From Lepturacanthus savala (lineage: Eukaryota > Chordata > Actinopteri > Scombriformes > Trichiuridae), in NCBI GenBank assembly GCA_030544235.1, contig CM060471.1:4185848-4249847 (forward strand): a stretch of 64,000 nucleotides of DNA, given 5' to 3'. The notes below the pieces were generated by a model. The model was not told the origin of the DNA. It made no database searches and saw nothing but the letters and a program-made list of their open reading frames with translations. A program made the translations under genes and the position numbers. Positions 1 to 11,849 of this stretch are shown piece after piece (position 1 is the stretch's first letter; the number at the start of each line of letters is the position of its first letter).

Positions 1-1881
1 ACATGAAGCATATCTAATCTACATTGTCATAAGTCAGATGTTTCAAACAGTTTGATCAGTCAGCAATCAGAATTGGCTGGTATGACAAATTCCAATAATG
101 TTTTAAGGTCACGGATAGCGAGGAATTACCAATGGTGCAAAAACAATGAATAAAATGATTCCTGTAAATTAGGGTTTTTATACAACAGATTCTCTTTCAT
201 CTGTTTTTCAGTACCATGGACAGCGGTACAGTCAGTGTTCAGTCTCTCTGGACAAAACCTTTTTTTCCATTAATATTTCATCCAGGTCAAATGCTGTGGG
301 TAGAACTTAAATTACAAAAAAATCTCCTTGTGCTATTGTGGTCACTTTTGGTGGACGTGTAGATATGATGTCTGAGTGACCATGGCATATTTGATGCTAT
401 TTGGCCAATAGGAGGAGCTGTAGTAGCATCATGAATCTACAAAGGAAGGAATATTTCCGTATCTATGTAAATATGTTCAACTGTCCTTCACAGAGCTGCA
501 GAAACGTTCATTACTTTCATACTTGGTGGGTACATTGTCGAGGACATAAGCGAGTGAAGTGGATCGGATGAGTGGTTCTTAAGAATATGTGCTTTGAATG
601 GGCACAGTGGGTGACAAGGCTTGAAAAAAGAAAGAAAGAAAATAATTAGTGGGATACAGGGGAGTTGGTAAGCTTTTCTTCACACTGGAGAGAGCGAAGT
701 TAACCCATTTCTCCACTGCTTCAAGTCTTTATGGTGATCTAATCTGACAGCAATTCAAAACTCACAGATGATATTATTGTGCATCTTCTTATCTCAATCC
801 AGAAAGAAGAAAAATAAGCAGAATCATCATCAATGGCTGTCTGTTGTATTATAAAACTCAAGAGACAACTTCAACCAGTTCATCTCTAGGCTTGTTGTAC
901 ATTATTCATCCTGAAGAAGAAACTTTTTTCCTCTTTCTATCTTCTCTTACAACTCTCTTAACTCTGCATTGAGTCCCTGAGGCCATGGACCTCAGGTTGC
1001 CTTCTCTGTGTCCCTACTTTCCCATGATGCCTGGTGTGTGGTCTCTGCAATGTTAGCTGGCCTCATCCAACCCTTTCAACACTTGAATGTGAGCTTGAGG
1101 TGGTTGCCAGGCACTGAGGGATGGGTCTTTTATTCACAGCGAGGGGAAAAAAATTGCAAGCGAGGAAGGGAGGATTGGAAAGAGAACAGTGGGGACAAAA
1201 GAGGGAAAGAATTATATTAAAATGGGGAAAACTGTGAGATACAAAAGTAAAATGACGCTGCACACATCGAACCGTGAATTAAAGCCACAAACAAACTTTA
1301 TCACCTTAATCATAAATTTATGTTATATGACAATCATAGATTTTGCAGCTCTTAGGCTTAAATGGGTTAACACAGAGGCTTTCATTCTTAAAAACCATGC
1401 ATAATTTCAAATTAAAAGCCCCAGAAATATACTATACTCTAAGCGCTTATGGAAAAGATTAGTGGCACCTCCTATTGACCAGTTTTAAGGTAATTTTAGA
1501 AAACATAGTTCATCATAAATATCCACTAAGTTTTGTGAATAGACAAATTCATTTATTTGCAGCACCACCATGCCATTGCTCAGCAATACCAAACCCCTAT
1601 TGGTCAATTTCAAAAACATTTTGGGGACATTTCAACAGCTTAATTAAAAAGATCCACCAAGTTTTGTAAAGTTGGGACAAACTGTTACATTGATATATGG
1701 TCAAATTTGCAACAGACTCCTGCATATATTTGGAGCTGGTGCTGCATCCTGCTAAGACATTTTAAAATAGTTTTACACACATTCAACATTGTAATGCAAC
1801 ACATCCTGTGAATTCATTCATTCCATTTAATCAAACCTGTCACTCTCTCTGATGGCCCTGAGCAGTCAATACTATTCTCAC
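1..1881 (-). other. fasn: fasn intron 2 (partial, runs off the window)
   Basis: This sequence lies downstream of the fasn first coding exon on the minus strand. I looked for the next ketoacyl-synthase exon and saw none, so intron 2 appears to continue past the window edge. It is AT-rich, has only short shadow ORFs, and carries one dispersed-repeat copy near 340-600. Confidence 0.7.
340..600 (+). repeat. Dispersed repeat, family E copy 1
   Basis: This stretch shares ordered blocks with 48690-48975: a TAGATATGA..GTCT block, AGGAGGAGCTGTAG / AGGTGGAGCTGTAG, an ACTGTCCTT block, a CTTGGTGGGT block, and GTGAAGTGGATCGGATGAG. Shorter related pieces lie at 55700-55830 and 62340-62440. No ORF is conserved between copies. 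It is an unclassified interspersed repeat. Confidence 0.6.
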
Positions 1882-2008
1882 CTGGTGTCCACCGCCGGTC
1901 GTCCTCTGTCACCATGTCCACTCCGTTGATGAGGTTTTCCCAGAATTCCTCCAGGTTGTTGGACTCAGGCAGGCGGCCTGATATCCCTGCTATGACGATC
2001 TCGTCCAT
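1882..2008 (-). CDS. fasn: Fatty acid synthase, first coding exon (exon 2)
   Basis: Fatty acid synthase is the cytosolic multifunctional enzyme that makes palmitate from acetyl-CoA, malonyl-CoA and NADPH. This exon encodes residues 1-42 plus one base of the next codon, the start of the beta-ketoacyl synthase domain. It contains the typical VIAGxSGxLPES, LxEFWxNLIxGVDMVT and DDRRW motifs of animal FASN. The start ATG (2008-2006) has a strong context (A at -3, G at +4). The exon runs 1882-2017, with an acceptor ...GATTGCAG just before 2017 and the donor GTGAG after 1882, leaving a 9-base 5'UTR in this exon. The remaining fasn exons lie beyond position 1. The same exon arrangement (non-coding exon 1, ATG in exon 2) is known for mammalian FASN. 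Confidence 0.96.
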
Positions 2009-3053
2009 TTTGAATTACTGCAATCACAGAGAGAAATGTGCAATGATCAGAGAGGGAGAGGGCATGTTTAGGAACTCTGATAAATGTTATCAATATTAGC
2101 TGATCCAACCAGGTGGAAATCAATGCTGCGTCAACATCATCAACACTGGCAGCAATAAAGCCGTAGGACTGTTACTGTGTCATGTTAGTAAGTTAAATTA
2201 ATTTTTTTCAGATGATAAGGTAACATCCTCTCAATTTAAATATGCGTCTAATGTCTTTTGAAAAAGTACTTCCATGTTCATGGTAAATCAAATAAAAGTG
2301 ATGTAATAAAATCAAACTCTGTACTGGGATCATTAACACGCAGCATTAATGATTCACTTGATAGTTTCTGCATTAAAAGTAAAACAACATATAAAATAAA
2401 AATAAATCTGACCCACCACTTCTTACAACACAACTGTAAAGTCCACATCCAAAATTTGCAGCAATTTTGAACCTTTTTTTTATGTGTGCAGCAATTTGTA
2501 CACAACAACTACTGTGTGAAAAGTGAATATCCATAAATAAATCATCTAGTGTTTCATAGACACACACACAGGCGAGAACAGCTGCTACCTTTACATGCCG
2601 AGCCTTGTCTCAATGTGACCTAACAACAGAAGTGACTGTAAGGGGAAGAGAAGGGAGCTCCAGCTCTGGAGCTGAATGTTAATGACGCTGGCTCAGCTAC
2701 TTTTGAACCAGACTGGTACGACCTCCTCTACTGTCCAGTGTTAGTGACTGGGCAGGCAGCGCTGTCAGCAGACAACAAGAAGTGAACAAAGACAAGGATG
2801 CACGCTTTATACTTATCTGACTGTGTGGAAATACAAGTCACAATTTTATTGAACAGACACTTGTAACCAAAGTGATGCACATCTGAAATATGATGTGAAT
2901 ACATCACAAATGATGAACAAAAGTCTTAAAAGGTAAAATGTAAGACATAGAAGCTTAAAGTGGGGCTGCAAGTAAATGGGCTGCATTTAGGAAGAGCAGG
3001 TCTCTTTTAAAATATATCTCAGTCATTTGCTATTTTATATATATACACATACA

Positions 3054-3290
3054 CAGTACAGGGCAAAAGTTTGGACACACCTTCTCATTCAATGTGTTTT
3101 CTTTATTTTCATTATTATTTACATTGTAGATTCTCACTGAAGGCATCAAAACTATGAATGAACACATGTTCATGGTGTTATGTACTTAAAAAAAAGGTAA
3201 AATAACTGAAAACATGTTTTATATTCTAGTTTCTTCAAAATAACCACCCTTTGCTCTGATTACTGCTTTTCACACTCTTGGCATTCACTA
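3054..3290 (+). mobile_element. Tc1/mariner-type TIR fragment (family C)
   Basis: It begins CAGTACAGGGCAAAAGTTTG and continues through GGACACACC and an ATGTGTTTTCTTTATTTTCA block. These are shared with 41813-42199, where the same sequence is present as two inverted arms. Only one arm survives here, and no transposase is visible. Confidence 0.7.
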
Positions 3291-5411
3291 AAGGTGGAGA
3301 CTGCCAAGAAAGATGCTCCAGCTCATCATGACGAGTTAGAAATGCACTCATTATTTGGATTCAGCATCTTGCCCAAAGACACTTTAACACTGGAGGAGCA
3401 AGGAATTAAAACCTCTGATCTTCTACTGACATCATATTGATGTTGTGATATGAGTTTTGATGTTGTAGAGATCAATTCATTTTACAAAAAGACAACTCAA
3501 AAGTCCAATCTGGGTATTACTGCAGATTCTAGGCACACAACAAGAAAATGAACCACAACGTCTGTTTGCTCGTCTGACAGAGAGAAGTGACTGAATGAGA
3601 ACAGCATCAAAACACTCAGTCAGGCCCAGAGGAAAATCTATAGGTAACATACTGTGGTACTCCTCCTTTGAAACACTAACACCAATTATCTTTGTTTTTA
3701 GTGAAAGAGGATATTACGTGTAATAAAGGTGTATGCAGTAAATAAATATATAATTATTGCTTTTTGCCTTTTGAGGGGTACCTTTTCTTTACTGAAATAT
3801 AATCCCTAATAATTTACACCATAGAGCTCCACAGTAAACTGGCTAAATGTCACCTGTACAACAGGAATGGATGCTGAGGGGATCTGTGATGCTCTCCTCT
3901 ATGGACTGACATTACTGCACGCACCCACAATTGCAGGACTCAGATCCTTTATTTAAGTAAAAGAAAACAGCGACAATTTAATAGAATGTAGATAACAGAA
4001 TATTGAAAATTATCAATTTTATAAAAAATATTAAAATATTCATCTTAAAAGTTACTTAAACTGTCTTTGAGCCACTCACAATGTAATTATCTAATCTTAT
4101 TCAAATCCAAAATGAATTAATTTATTTTTAGTCAAGTGAATTTAGTTTATTTTAACTGATTACAAATGAGATACTATACTACACTGCACTGGGTGTTGTG
4201 CATTGGACTCTATAAACTCCATAGTGTATCTTCAAGATTATTTATTTTAGAAATCTGACTGAGGCTAGGTTGAAATTGTGCAAAAACAACTTGTTACTGC
4301 AGAAATAGGTGTCTAACCTTTGACCTGTGTGTGGAGCAGGACTTGTTTTTAAAAGAGGTGTCTCTGGAGTTAGAAAAGGACTCGGCTGAGGGATGAAGGA
4401 ACAAAGTAGAAAGGAAGTTGGGTTACGCTTTGTGTGTGTGTTTTTTTTGGAGGATGTAATTGGATTATTTGAACATTATGGGTGTCGACTGTGAGAATCA
4501 TTAATAAACTCTTGAGAACTGAGTGGTGGTGTGAGTCAGGTTTTCTGGGCGTTGCACACTTACCTGACTTGTTTACAGCTGGTAAACCTTTGGCTAAAGG
4601 AACTGGATTGGCAAGGCTCAAAAACACTAATTATATAATTGCAAAGCTTTACACATTTTTAATCTGTCTTTAGATCCTAATCTATATCTTTTTAAATGCC
4701 CTCTCTTGCAGTTAAATTCTTAAACAATAAAAATTTGTGAATGAACGTGTAGCTTCACAATCAGTTTATATTTAGGACAGCGAGCTCAGTGAGGCAGAAA
4801 CATCACTACTGCCAGTCACACTGAATCAGTGCAGCACTCACTGATCTATTGTATAAGCAGCTCAGGACGATACATATGTAGACTCTGACAAAACATTTTC
4901 TTAATAAAAACGTTCCCCTGATAATTCAAATCACACTAAAGATGCTTTGCTATTGCAGGATACAGGATGTAATTGTTTTAGCATCGACTGGCAGGTTTAG
5001 AAATGAGTAGCATGCACGAAAGAGCAATTACAACAGACAATGTAGTCTGTGTACATTAGTGTGTGTGTGTGTGTCTTGGTCTTTGTTCCTTCTTTCTAGG
5101 CCAAGCTTTTTCATGTCAACTCAGCCAGAGGCTTCCATCAACCAATGAGCTAGCAGCCTGGGACAGAGTGACGACGGGAAAGCTGCGTGTCACATTGTCG
5201 TCAGATTCCTGACGACAATGTGACCGCCAGGGCTGGGAGATGGGGACGAAATCACATTCCACAATGTTTTTGACTAAACATGTCTATATTGATAATTATA
5301 GCACTATTGTAGAACTATTAGCACTTTCACCAAAGAGTTTATAATCATTAGTAATGTGGATATGATGACTAAGTGGGTATTGGTTAAAACAACAAAATAA
5401 GGTAGATGAAT

Positions 5412-5739
5412 GGGTCAGTGACAAAACTGTCATGTAGTGTAAGCCTAAAAACTTGGTACCAGATAGTTTAACTTTCTTAAAAAGGTTCTAAAAAATTAAA
5501 AACACATGCTATCAACAAGTTTTATATTCTAGGTGAATTATATATTTAAAATGTATTATTCTTTTTCAGTTACACCATTTGAGATTTTATGTCAAAACAT
5601 CGCAAAAGATACAAATGGACTTTTAAATAACAAGAAACCAACATGAACATCTTGAGAGACCTGATGAATACTTATTAAAACTGTAACTTTTAAAAAAGTT
5701 TTGACTTTCTCATCTTGCCAAACATTATTTGTCACTGAC
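5412..5739 (+). mobile_element. MITE-like family A, copy 1
   Basis: A 328-bp copy bounded by GGGTCAGTGACAAA on the left and TTTGTCACTGAC on the right, which are terminal inverted repeats. The interior is shared with copies at 19296, 25332, 35513 and 36907, with landmarks CTAAAAACTTGGTACCAGA, AAATGGACTTTTAAA and TTCTCATCTTGCCAAAC. There is no coding capacity. Confidence 0.75.
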
Positions 5740-7002
5740 GTGAATATCGATGACAGAAAGCTGTCAGTATTAGGATGTCCAAAATCAAAGACAATATCTA
5801 GTGTCATAACACTATCAATACAATATCAACACATTTCAGAGCCCTGCTTACACACGATAGACATCTTCAGCACACTGCTCCAGTCCTCTCACATTCACCT
5901 CATGAATTATCTTTTTCCACATGGAAATCAATACCAAACATTTCTTAAATTCTTATGATATTGGAATGTAAACAGACACAAACCAGTGCAGAGCAAACAA
6001 AATCCTCAAATTCATATTAAGTTTGGGGAAGTTGGTAAAAGCTTTGCTTTGTTGGCTTTACCTCAGCACTGAGCTGACACACTGCACAGTAATGAGCACT
6101 GTGCTGAGCAAGCCTGCACAAAGTGAAAGCAGCCCTTGCACTGTGATTGGCTGGCTGCTACCCACACACATCGACACACATCGACACACACCGCCCAAAG
6201 GACGACGCCCCCAAAACCACCCCTGTCCCAGCCAAAAGATGAGAAAAGAAGAAAACACAGGCAGAGCATCAGCAACTCACTTCTAGTGGGCCATAAGTGA
6301 TGTGATGATCCAGAGCGGTTAATGTTGTATGTACCTTTTTTTTTTTTTAAGGTATGTCCTGCATACTTGGCCTTTAACATCAAGAAGATAACGGGTCATG
6401 TAATGGTAAACAGAATTGGGGCCCAGGTAAAAGAATGTAGTGATGCTCAATTGTGGCAAAAATCACAATGGTGATAATTTTGGTTAATATTTAATATCAC
6501 GATTATTACCACGGTAAGTGATTAACTTTGGAAATTCCCTTGAACTTTCATTATTGTATAGACCTGTTTGATTGATCATGTCTGATGATGAGAATAATAC
6601 AATCCTCTCTTTTTCCAAGATTTGTTTTTGGGAAAAGACTTACAACCTGAATTGACAAGTACTCTTTTAAACTTTTAGTTCACTTTAGTAGCGTAACACT
6701 CGCTCTTAAACAGAAGAGAGAGAAGTGCAGGCAAATGGCAGCACACCAAGCTGAAATTACACTAGAGCACATAATTTAGTTAAATAACTAAACATAGTCT
6801 CTACTGCATTTTGCGGTCACGTTGGGTTTCTCTTCTCTTCTCCCATGTTTCAGCGTGGGTGGGGAAGTAGCCCAGTTACAAATAAATAAGACACAAATAT
6901 GAAACAAAAAAATGCATCCATCCATGACTTTTAGGGAATAGGTGAAAGCATGTCGCCCTAGAGGAAAAGGGTAAATACGAAGTATCTGCAGTATCTTCTA
7001 CA

Positions 7003-7575
7003 GTTATGTGTAAATTATGGAATTAGCTCATCCGCACAAAACAATCTGACTTGATGGACGGAAGCCAAACTACATCACGACCCTCCTCCTTGAAGAAGAT
7101 AAACGGGTTTCTGGATTGCAGAAGGGTGCACTGGATTTATTACAGAAGATAACAAAATAATCATTTTATCTCAATTATTTTGCTTTGTAATCGTTAGTTT
7201 AAGAGTTTCACATGATATCTAAACATGAACGCGCTGGACATTAAACTGTCCTGTCTGTGGATCAGGAGCTGAAGGGGATTTGAGCTCCAGGATACTCCGG
7301 GATTAGACCTGATGATGCACCTTCAGTCCAACGTCCAGCCTCACTTGACCCAGATCACACACACACTAACACCCGACACATGACACACGGCCCTGCTCAG
7401 TTACTCAGCAACACGCTGCCTCGTGTTGGATTAAGACGAGAATCTGCACTAACTCCTACAGTCAAATGTAAATTATGAGTTGAGCTCATCCAGCACAATC
7501 TGACTTGATGGACAGAAGCAAACCGCATCATTAAACTCCTCCGTCAAGGAGACAGATTGGTTCTTGGATTGCCGC
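7003..7575 (+). repeat. Local direct duplication of about 115 bp
   Basis: The segments 7003-7125 and 7460-7575 share a GTAAATTATG block, CTGACTTGATGGAC and a GGATTGC block in the same order. They are diverged direct repeats about 450 bp apart inside fasn intron 1. Confidence 0.6.
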
Positions 7576-8206
7576 GTTAAAGCCAGATTGGTCTGTCTTT
7601 CAAACACACACTTATTAGTGATACTACAAAAACACGTTTCATATCCTCCATCTGTCAGAAGTCTCATTTAAAACAGGTTAATTTACACTGCTTCTATGTG
7701 ATTCGCTGTTATTATTACAACTATTATCAATTAGCCTTTAGTTGCTGTGATTTTGTTAAATTATGCTCTGAAGCTACTGAACTTGTCAAGCTGGTAAAGT
7801 TCACACTCAAATACCTGGATTGGCAGAGGTGAAAGATACCTATAACTAACATCATGTAATCTGTTTGTATAATTCTTCAAACTTCTCCTCTGCATCTTCC
7901 TCTGCCGTACCAATCACCTGCATGTCCTCCCTCAGCATCTTTATCCCAATATAGCCAGCAATTATTTTTCATTTTTATCAATTAAAAGCACTTAGATCTC
8001 TGACATGTTACACATAAACAACTCTGCTGTTGAACATACAACAGCAGAGTCAGTGTTAAAAATGTAAAGGCCTAAAAACACATAAGACATAAGACATACT
8101 GGCACAATCTCGACATTGCACCTCCCTCACTTTGTCTCCAAACCAGCTGTCTCTCTAATATACAGATTCCTAATCTGGTCCAATTTCAGGACTCCCAACA
8201 AAAACC

Positions 8207-8690
8207 TTAAAGGAGAACTTTGGCATATTTCAACATGGACCTGTCTATTGGGAAGAATCAGCATCACACTCCATAGCCAATGGACTATAAAGCAGGCGCT
8301 GTTGGCAGCATTTTTTTGGCTTCGCCAGGCTCAGACTGTTATCATAAGGCATATTAGTGATAGGAGAATCTTTCCCAGTTTTTTGTAAGAGTCCTGTGAG
8401 ATATGTGTTGTTGCAGAAAGTCACCTGTGCATAGAAATGTGAGCTGCTGAGAGACGGCCTCCACAGAAGGAAAAAGCCAAGTAACAGAGCCAGAAGTGTC
8501 CTATGGTGTGAAGTATCCGCTTTGTGTAATCATGCCCCATCCACTTCCATTACAGTGCTTTGGCCATGAAGTGGCCTGCTGGTTCTTACTCAATACTGGA
8601 CCATATTGAGAAACTTATTCTTGAATCAATCCAATAGACACTAAAAGAAAGAAAGAAGGGTCCAGGCTAAATAATACATATCCTTTTTAA
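8207..8690 (+). mobile_element. piggyBac-like MITE with TTAA ends
   Basis: The element is flanked by TTAA (8207-8210 and 8687-8690). The left end reads TTAAAGGAGAACTTTGGC and the right end, on the reverse strand, reads TTAAAAAGGATATG. Both ends lead into a GGACC block 30 or so bases inside. The right arm is diverged. No transposase is visible. Confidence 0.5.
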
Positions 8691-9553
8691 CATCTTCACC
8701 TCTGCCACTTATAGCTCTGCCTCCCGGCTTTACGTCAGTACCACCATCTCCAAACCGAACAACATAGCTGGCCTCGCTACCATCTTGTAAACCTTCCCTT
8801 TCAGATCACTAAGGCTGCCCCCTGACAGTCGGCCAAACCTTAACTGACAAGAAGAACCTTGATCAGCTACGTTTTCATTGGTCTGTTGGCCACAGGATTT
8901 AAAAAAATGGTTTTAATTTGACATGACGGACACAGGAAGTAATGACACTTGTCAGTTGTAAACTTTACCATGTAAACAAACACACAGCTGGTCCCTGTGG
9001 GTATTAGTTAATTACTATGTTGGGACGCAACTCCAAAGTGTGGGATTATTTCTAGAGGATAAAGGACGACCGCAAGAAGGTGACATCATGCAGCTCTGCA
9101 GGCAAACACAGTCAGCATCTGAAATATATCAGTAACATAGCTTCACGTCAGCCACTTAGCATGACCAGGCCAGCAATATCATTGATTTTCAACTACAGTA
9201 ACGAGAAATCTATAGTAATGTTAAATTATTAAATTATATATGGATAACAGAGTAAGAAATTAAATTTGACTTATACCAATAAATTATTTAGAAACTTACA
9301 TGATCAGTAGTTAAAGCAAATTTTGTATGTGATATTAGTTAAATAAATAATAATCAAATTAATATCAGAAGTTGACTAATGAGAACAACATAGTCCAGGG
9401 AGACACCTGCCTGACCTCACTCATCAATCTGTCCATGACCAATGCCAACAAGAATGAGCTCAGAGACGATCCTTGATGTAATCCAACCTCCACCTTGAAC
9501 CCATCTGTTATTTCCAGCACACCTCTCTGCTGTCTCACATGTCTGTTTACCAT
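8691..9553 (-). mobile_element. Degenerate non-LTR retrotransposon relic (reverse transcriptase pieces)
   Basis: On the minus strand, 9553-9365 encodes VGLHQGSSLSSFLLALVMDR and MSEVRQVSPWTM, which match the GVHQGS..SP core and following helix of LINE reverse transcriptases. Further along the same strand, about 8812-8700, the sequence reads GKVYKMVARPAMLFGLE with in-frame breaks, resembling the VRPAMLYGLE block that follows in such ORFs. The order fits one decayed insertion. It is clearly non-functional. Confidence 0.65.
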
Positions 9554-10090
9554 GCTTACATGCTTCTTCTGTTTGTATACAATTCACAAAATGCAAAATG
9601 AAGAGAGACAAAAGTCGGTATTCATCTATATAATTGTACTGTTCTAATCTTTTTCATTATATCCAGATTACCAATGATTATTTATCAAAAACCTCACTGT
9701 GTTAATGTTTCTTAGTCATCTCATTAGCTGGAGAGCTAATGTCTGCAGGGGGTTTACAGCCAGATTAGCATTGTGTTTGTTGTACCAGTCCGTTAATGTG
9801 AGCTCATCACAGAAACCAGTCTGCAACATCACTACTAAAAGTAGATTTGAGCCGCATTGCAAATATCACCAACTGTTGATTATGTGTTAAGTAATTTACT
9901 GAATACCATGTATTCCAAAGATATTTAACATTATATCACTGTGGTTAAATTGAAGAGGAAGATGAAGATAAAGGGCAAAAGAGACATTACCACCACAGCA
10001 AAAAGCGCTGAAGACTGTGTAGGAGGAAGAACTGGAGGTGAAAGTGAGGACAACACTTACAGAGGGAATAAATGAGGACATGTGGTGTAT

Positions 10091-10200
10091 CCAGTGGTGT
10101 TAATTATCCAAGTACATTTACTCAAATACTAGTACTTAAGTACAATTTTGAGGTACATTGAGTATTTCCATGTTGATGCTACCTTCTACTCAAATACCTT
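10091..10200 (+). mobile_element. hAT-like MITE fragment (AAGTACATTTACTCAA type)
   Basis: It starts CAGTGGTG and continues AAGTACATTTACTCAAATAC, AGTACTTAAGTACAATTTTG and GAGTATTTCC, a short-repeat element abundant in teleosts. Related fragments lie at 11888-11970, 12270-12360, 13490-13640, 43080-43150 and 45040-45260. Confidence 0.5.
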
Positions 10201-11353
10201 TGACTCTATTTATTATATAGTTACTATTGGACATACCATAATATATTTTAATATTCTTACTGTTTGAGTTAAACATTTTAAATAAAAAAAAAATCTCTGA
10301 AATTAGTTAGTGCAATTAACATTTTAACCACATATCAAGTTGCTATGTGACAACATGTGGATAAGCTTATATATAATGCAATATGATGCAGCACTTTTAC
10401 TATCAATTTACCCATCAATTTAGTGCAACCTTAAAATGCCCTTAAGTGTTTGTTCGTGATAAAATCAAAAGAAATATACTATAATATAAAACAGTTTGTA
10501 TAAAACTATACTTTTTAAGTACATTAAGTACATCTTTCTGGTACTTTGACTTCCACAAGTGGATATCAGACGAAGTGAATGTGAGTGATGAAGTAGAGGA
10601 AGATATGAAGAGAAAGAAAATATAAAGTGGCTCATGTGTGGAATACTTGGAGCTATTTGACACAAACGCGTTAAAAGCACCGCTACAGAGCCTTACATTT
10701 ACCCTCATGACTCCCCGGGCTTCGCTCTCTGCAGTCTCAACATTACCCCTCTAAAATGAGACAGCAGCTCTTTTCATTTCCTCCTCACTTGCTCCTACGT
10801 ATAAAATCATAAAAAGTCGGTGCTTACATTAAAGCCACAACTGTTCTCTATCTCTACAGGATGTATCTGTTCTTCAATATTACGAATGTCCCTATAAAAA
10901 GGCTGTTTTTCGTCGTCAATGACTCTGAATTTCTCTCAAAATGTGTAATTCCGGGTTTCACCTGCTCTACAGTGAACTAACGGCGGGGGCGCTGTGAAGC
11001 AGAAATTACACAACCGAAGCAGGTTTTTGACATAAATGTGAGAGAAAAGACACTTTTATTGTGAAATATGCAATAATATATAAAACAAACACGGTGTCAG
11101 TATAGAAAACCACACCGGCTTTAAGGTAGGTATGTTATATTTATGATAGGTACGTGTAGGAAAAAGTAGGGGTGAAATGAAAAGAGCACGTATATCATTT
11201 CAGGTAGGTAAAGATGAGACTCTCCTGCAGCCTGGTGAATCCTATAGGCCAAACTAACGTGTAGCTTAACGTGCTGTTTGCCTCGCGACGTTAAACCAAT
11301 GCAGGTAAAGTAGCTAGTAGCCGGTCTACAGTCCACGTTACACCGGGACCTAC

Positions 11354-11508
11354 CTGTATGTCCCGACACCCGTTTGTCCCCAAAAATCACGAACTCTGAT
11401 CCACTCGGTGAGATTTCAGAGTGGTTCTTGTTAGCATGTATTCTCTCTTGGTTATTTCCGTTATGACTGCGGCGGAGAGGAACTGTCTGTCTATTAGCAT
11501 CCGTTCTT
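11354..11508 (-). other. fasn: fasn non-coding exon 1 (5'UTR)
   Basis: The 3' boundary is a good donor, ACATACAG|GTAGGT, with the exon ending at 11354. The upper boundary is inferred from a TATA-like TTTAAAT at 11533-11540 and is only approximate. The exon contains a 37-codon upstream ORF (ATG 11500, stop ending at 11387). I infer splicing to the acceptor above 2017. Confidence 0.7.
11387..11500 (-). other. Upstream ORF in fasn 5'UTR
   Basis: A 37-codon ORF lies wholly within the inferred exon 1. It starts only a few bases after the predicted cap site and ends before the donor. It resembles no known protein. If transcribed it could dampen translation of fasn, which is inference. Confidence 0.4.
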
Positions 11509-11532
11509 CTTTGGCTCTTTTTTCTCTGATGA

Positions 11533-11603
11533 ATTTAAATGTCTCACATTCTTCCTGGCCACGCCACATGGGCTGACGGCTTGGCTTGGCCGCATAGTCC
11601 AAT
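11533..11603 (-). promoter_or_regulatory. fasn: fasn core promoter: inverted CCAAT, E-box/SRE, TATA-like box
   Basis: Read on the minus strand, the order is ATTGG (11599-11603), then GTCAGCCCATGTGGCGTGG (11559-11577) containing the E-box CATGTG (11565-11570), then TTTAAAT (11533-11540). In mammalian FASN the proximal promoter has an inverted CCAAT box bound by NF-Y near -95, the same GTCAGCCCATGTGGCGTGG-type element bound by USF and SREBP-1 near -65, and a TATA-like box near -30. Sequence and spacing fit that layout well, which implies insulin/sterol-responsive control in this fish as well. Confidence 0.88.
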
Positions 11604-11639
11604 GAGAAAAGAGGCAGAGCTCCCGGATCCAGCCAGTGA

Positions 11640-11840
11640 TGAAGTAATTCGTCGAACGCCCCCGACAGTCACACGCAGAAAAAAAAGAAAGTGTTGAGAC
11701 GGGGTTACTGGAGTTCAAACGGATTCTGTTCTCCGGCCGGTCCGGCACCGGCACTGGTGCTGCTCCGCCGGCCCGGGACGAGTCTGCAGCCGCTGAAAGC
11801 CGCTGCTGACGGCCAGTGCTGCTCCCAGTGTCTGCGGGTC
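11640..11840 (-). promoter_or_regulatory. fasn: CpG-rich upstream part of the fasn promoter
   Basis: This GC- and CpG-rich block sits immediately upstream of the fasn promoter. It contains a GC box (CGGGGGCG on the minus strand, 11657-11664), a candidate Sp1-family site. The block stands out from the AT-rich flanks and is probably a small CpG island. Confidence 0.55.
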
Positions 11841-11849
11841 TACATGTGA

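Larger units (their letters stand above)
2018..11353 (-). other. fasn: fasn intron 1 (about 9.3 kb)
   Basis: This intron joins the non-coding exon 1 (donor GTAGGT just below 11354) to the first coding exon (acceptor above 2017). It contains no recognisable host exon. It holds a Tc1-type TIR fragment (3054-3290), a MITE A copy (5412-5739), a local duplication (7003-7575), a piggyBac-like element (8207-8690), LINE relics (8691-9553) and a hAT-like fragment (10091-10200). The rest is unannotated AT-rich sequence. Confidence 0.75.
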
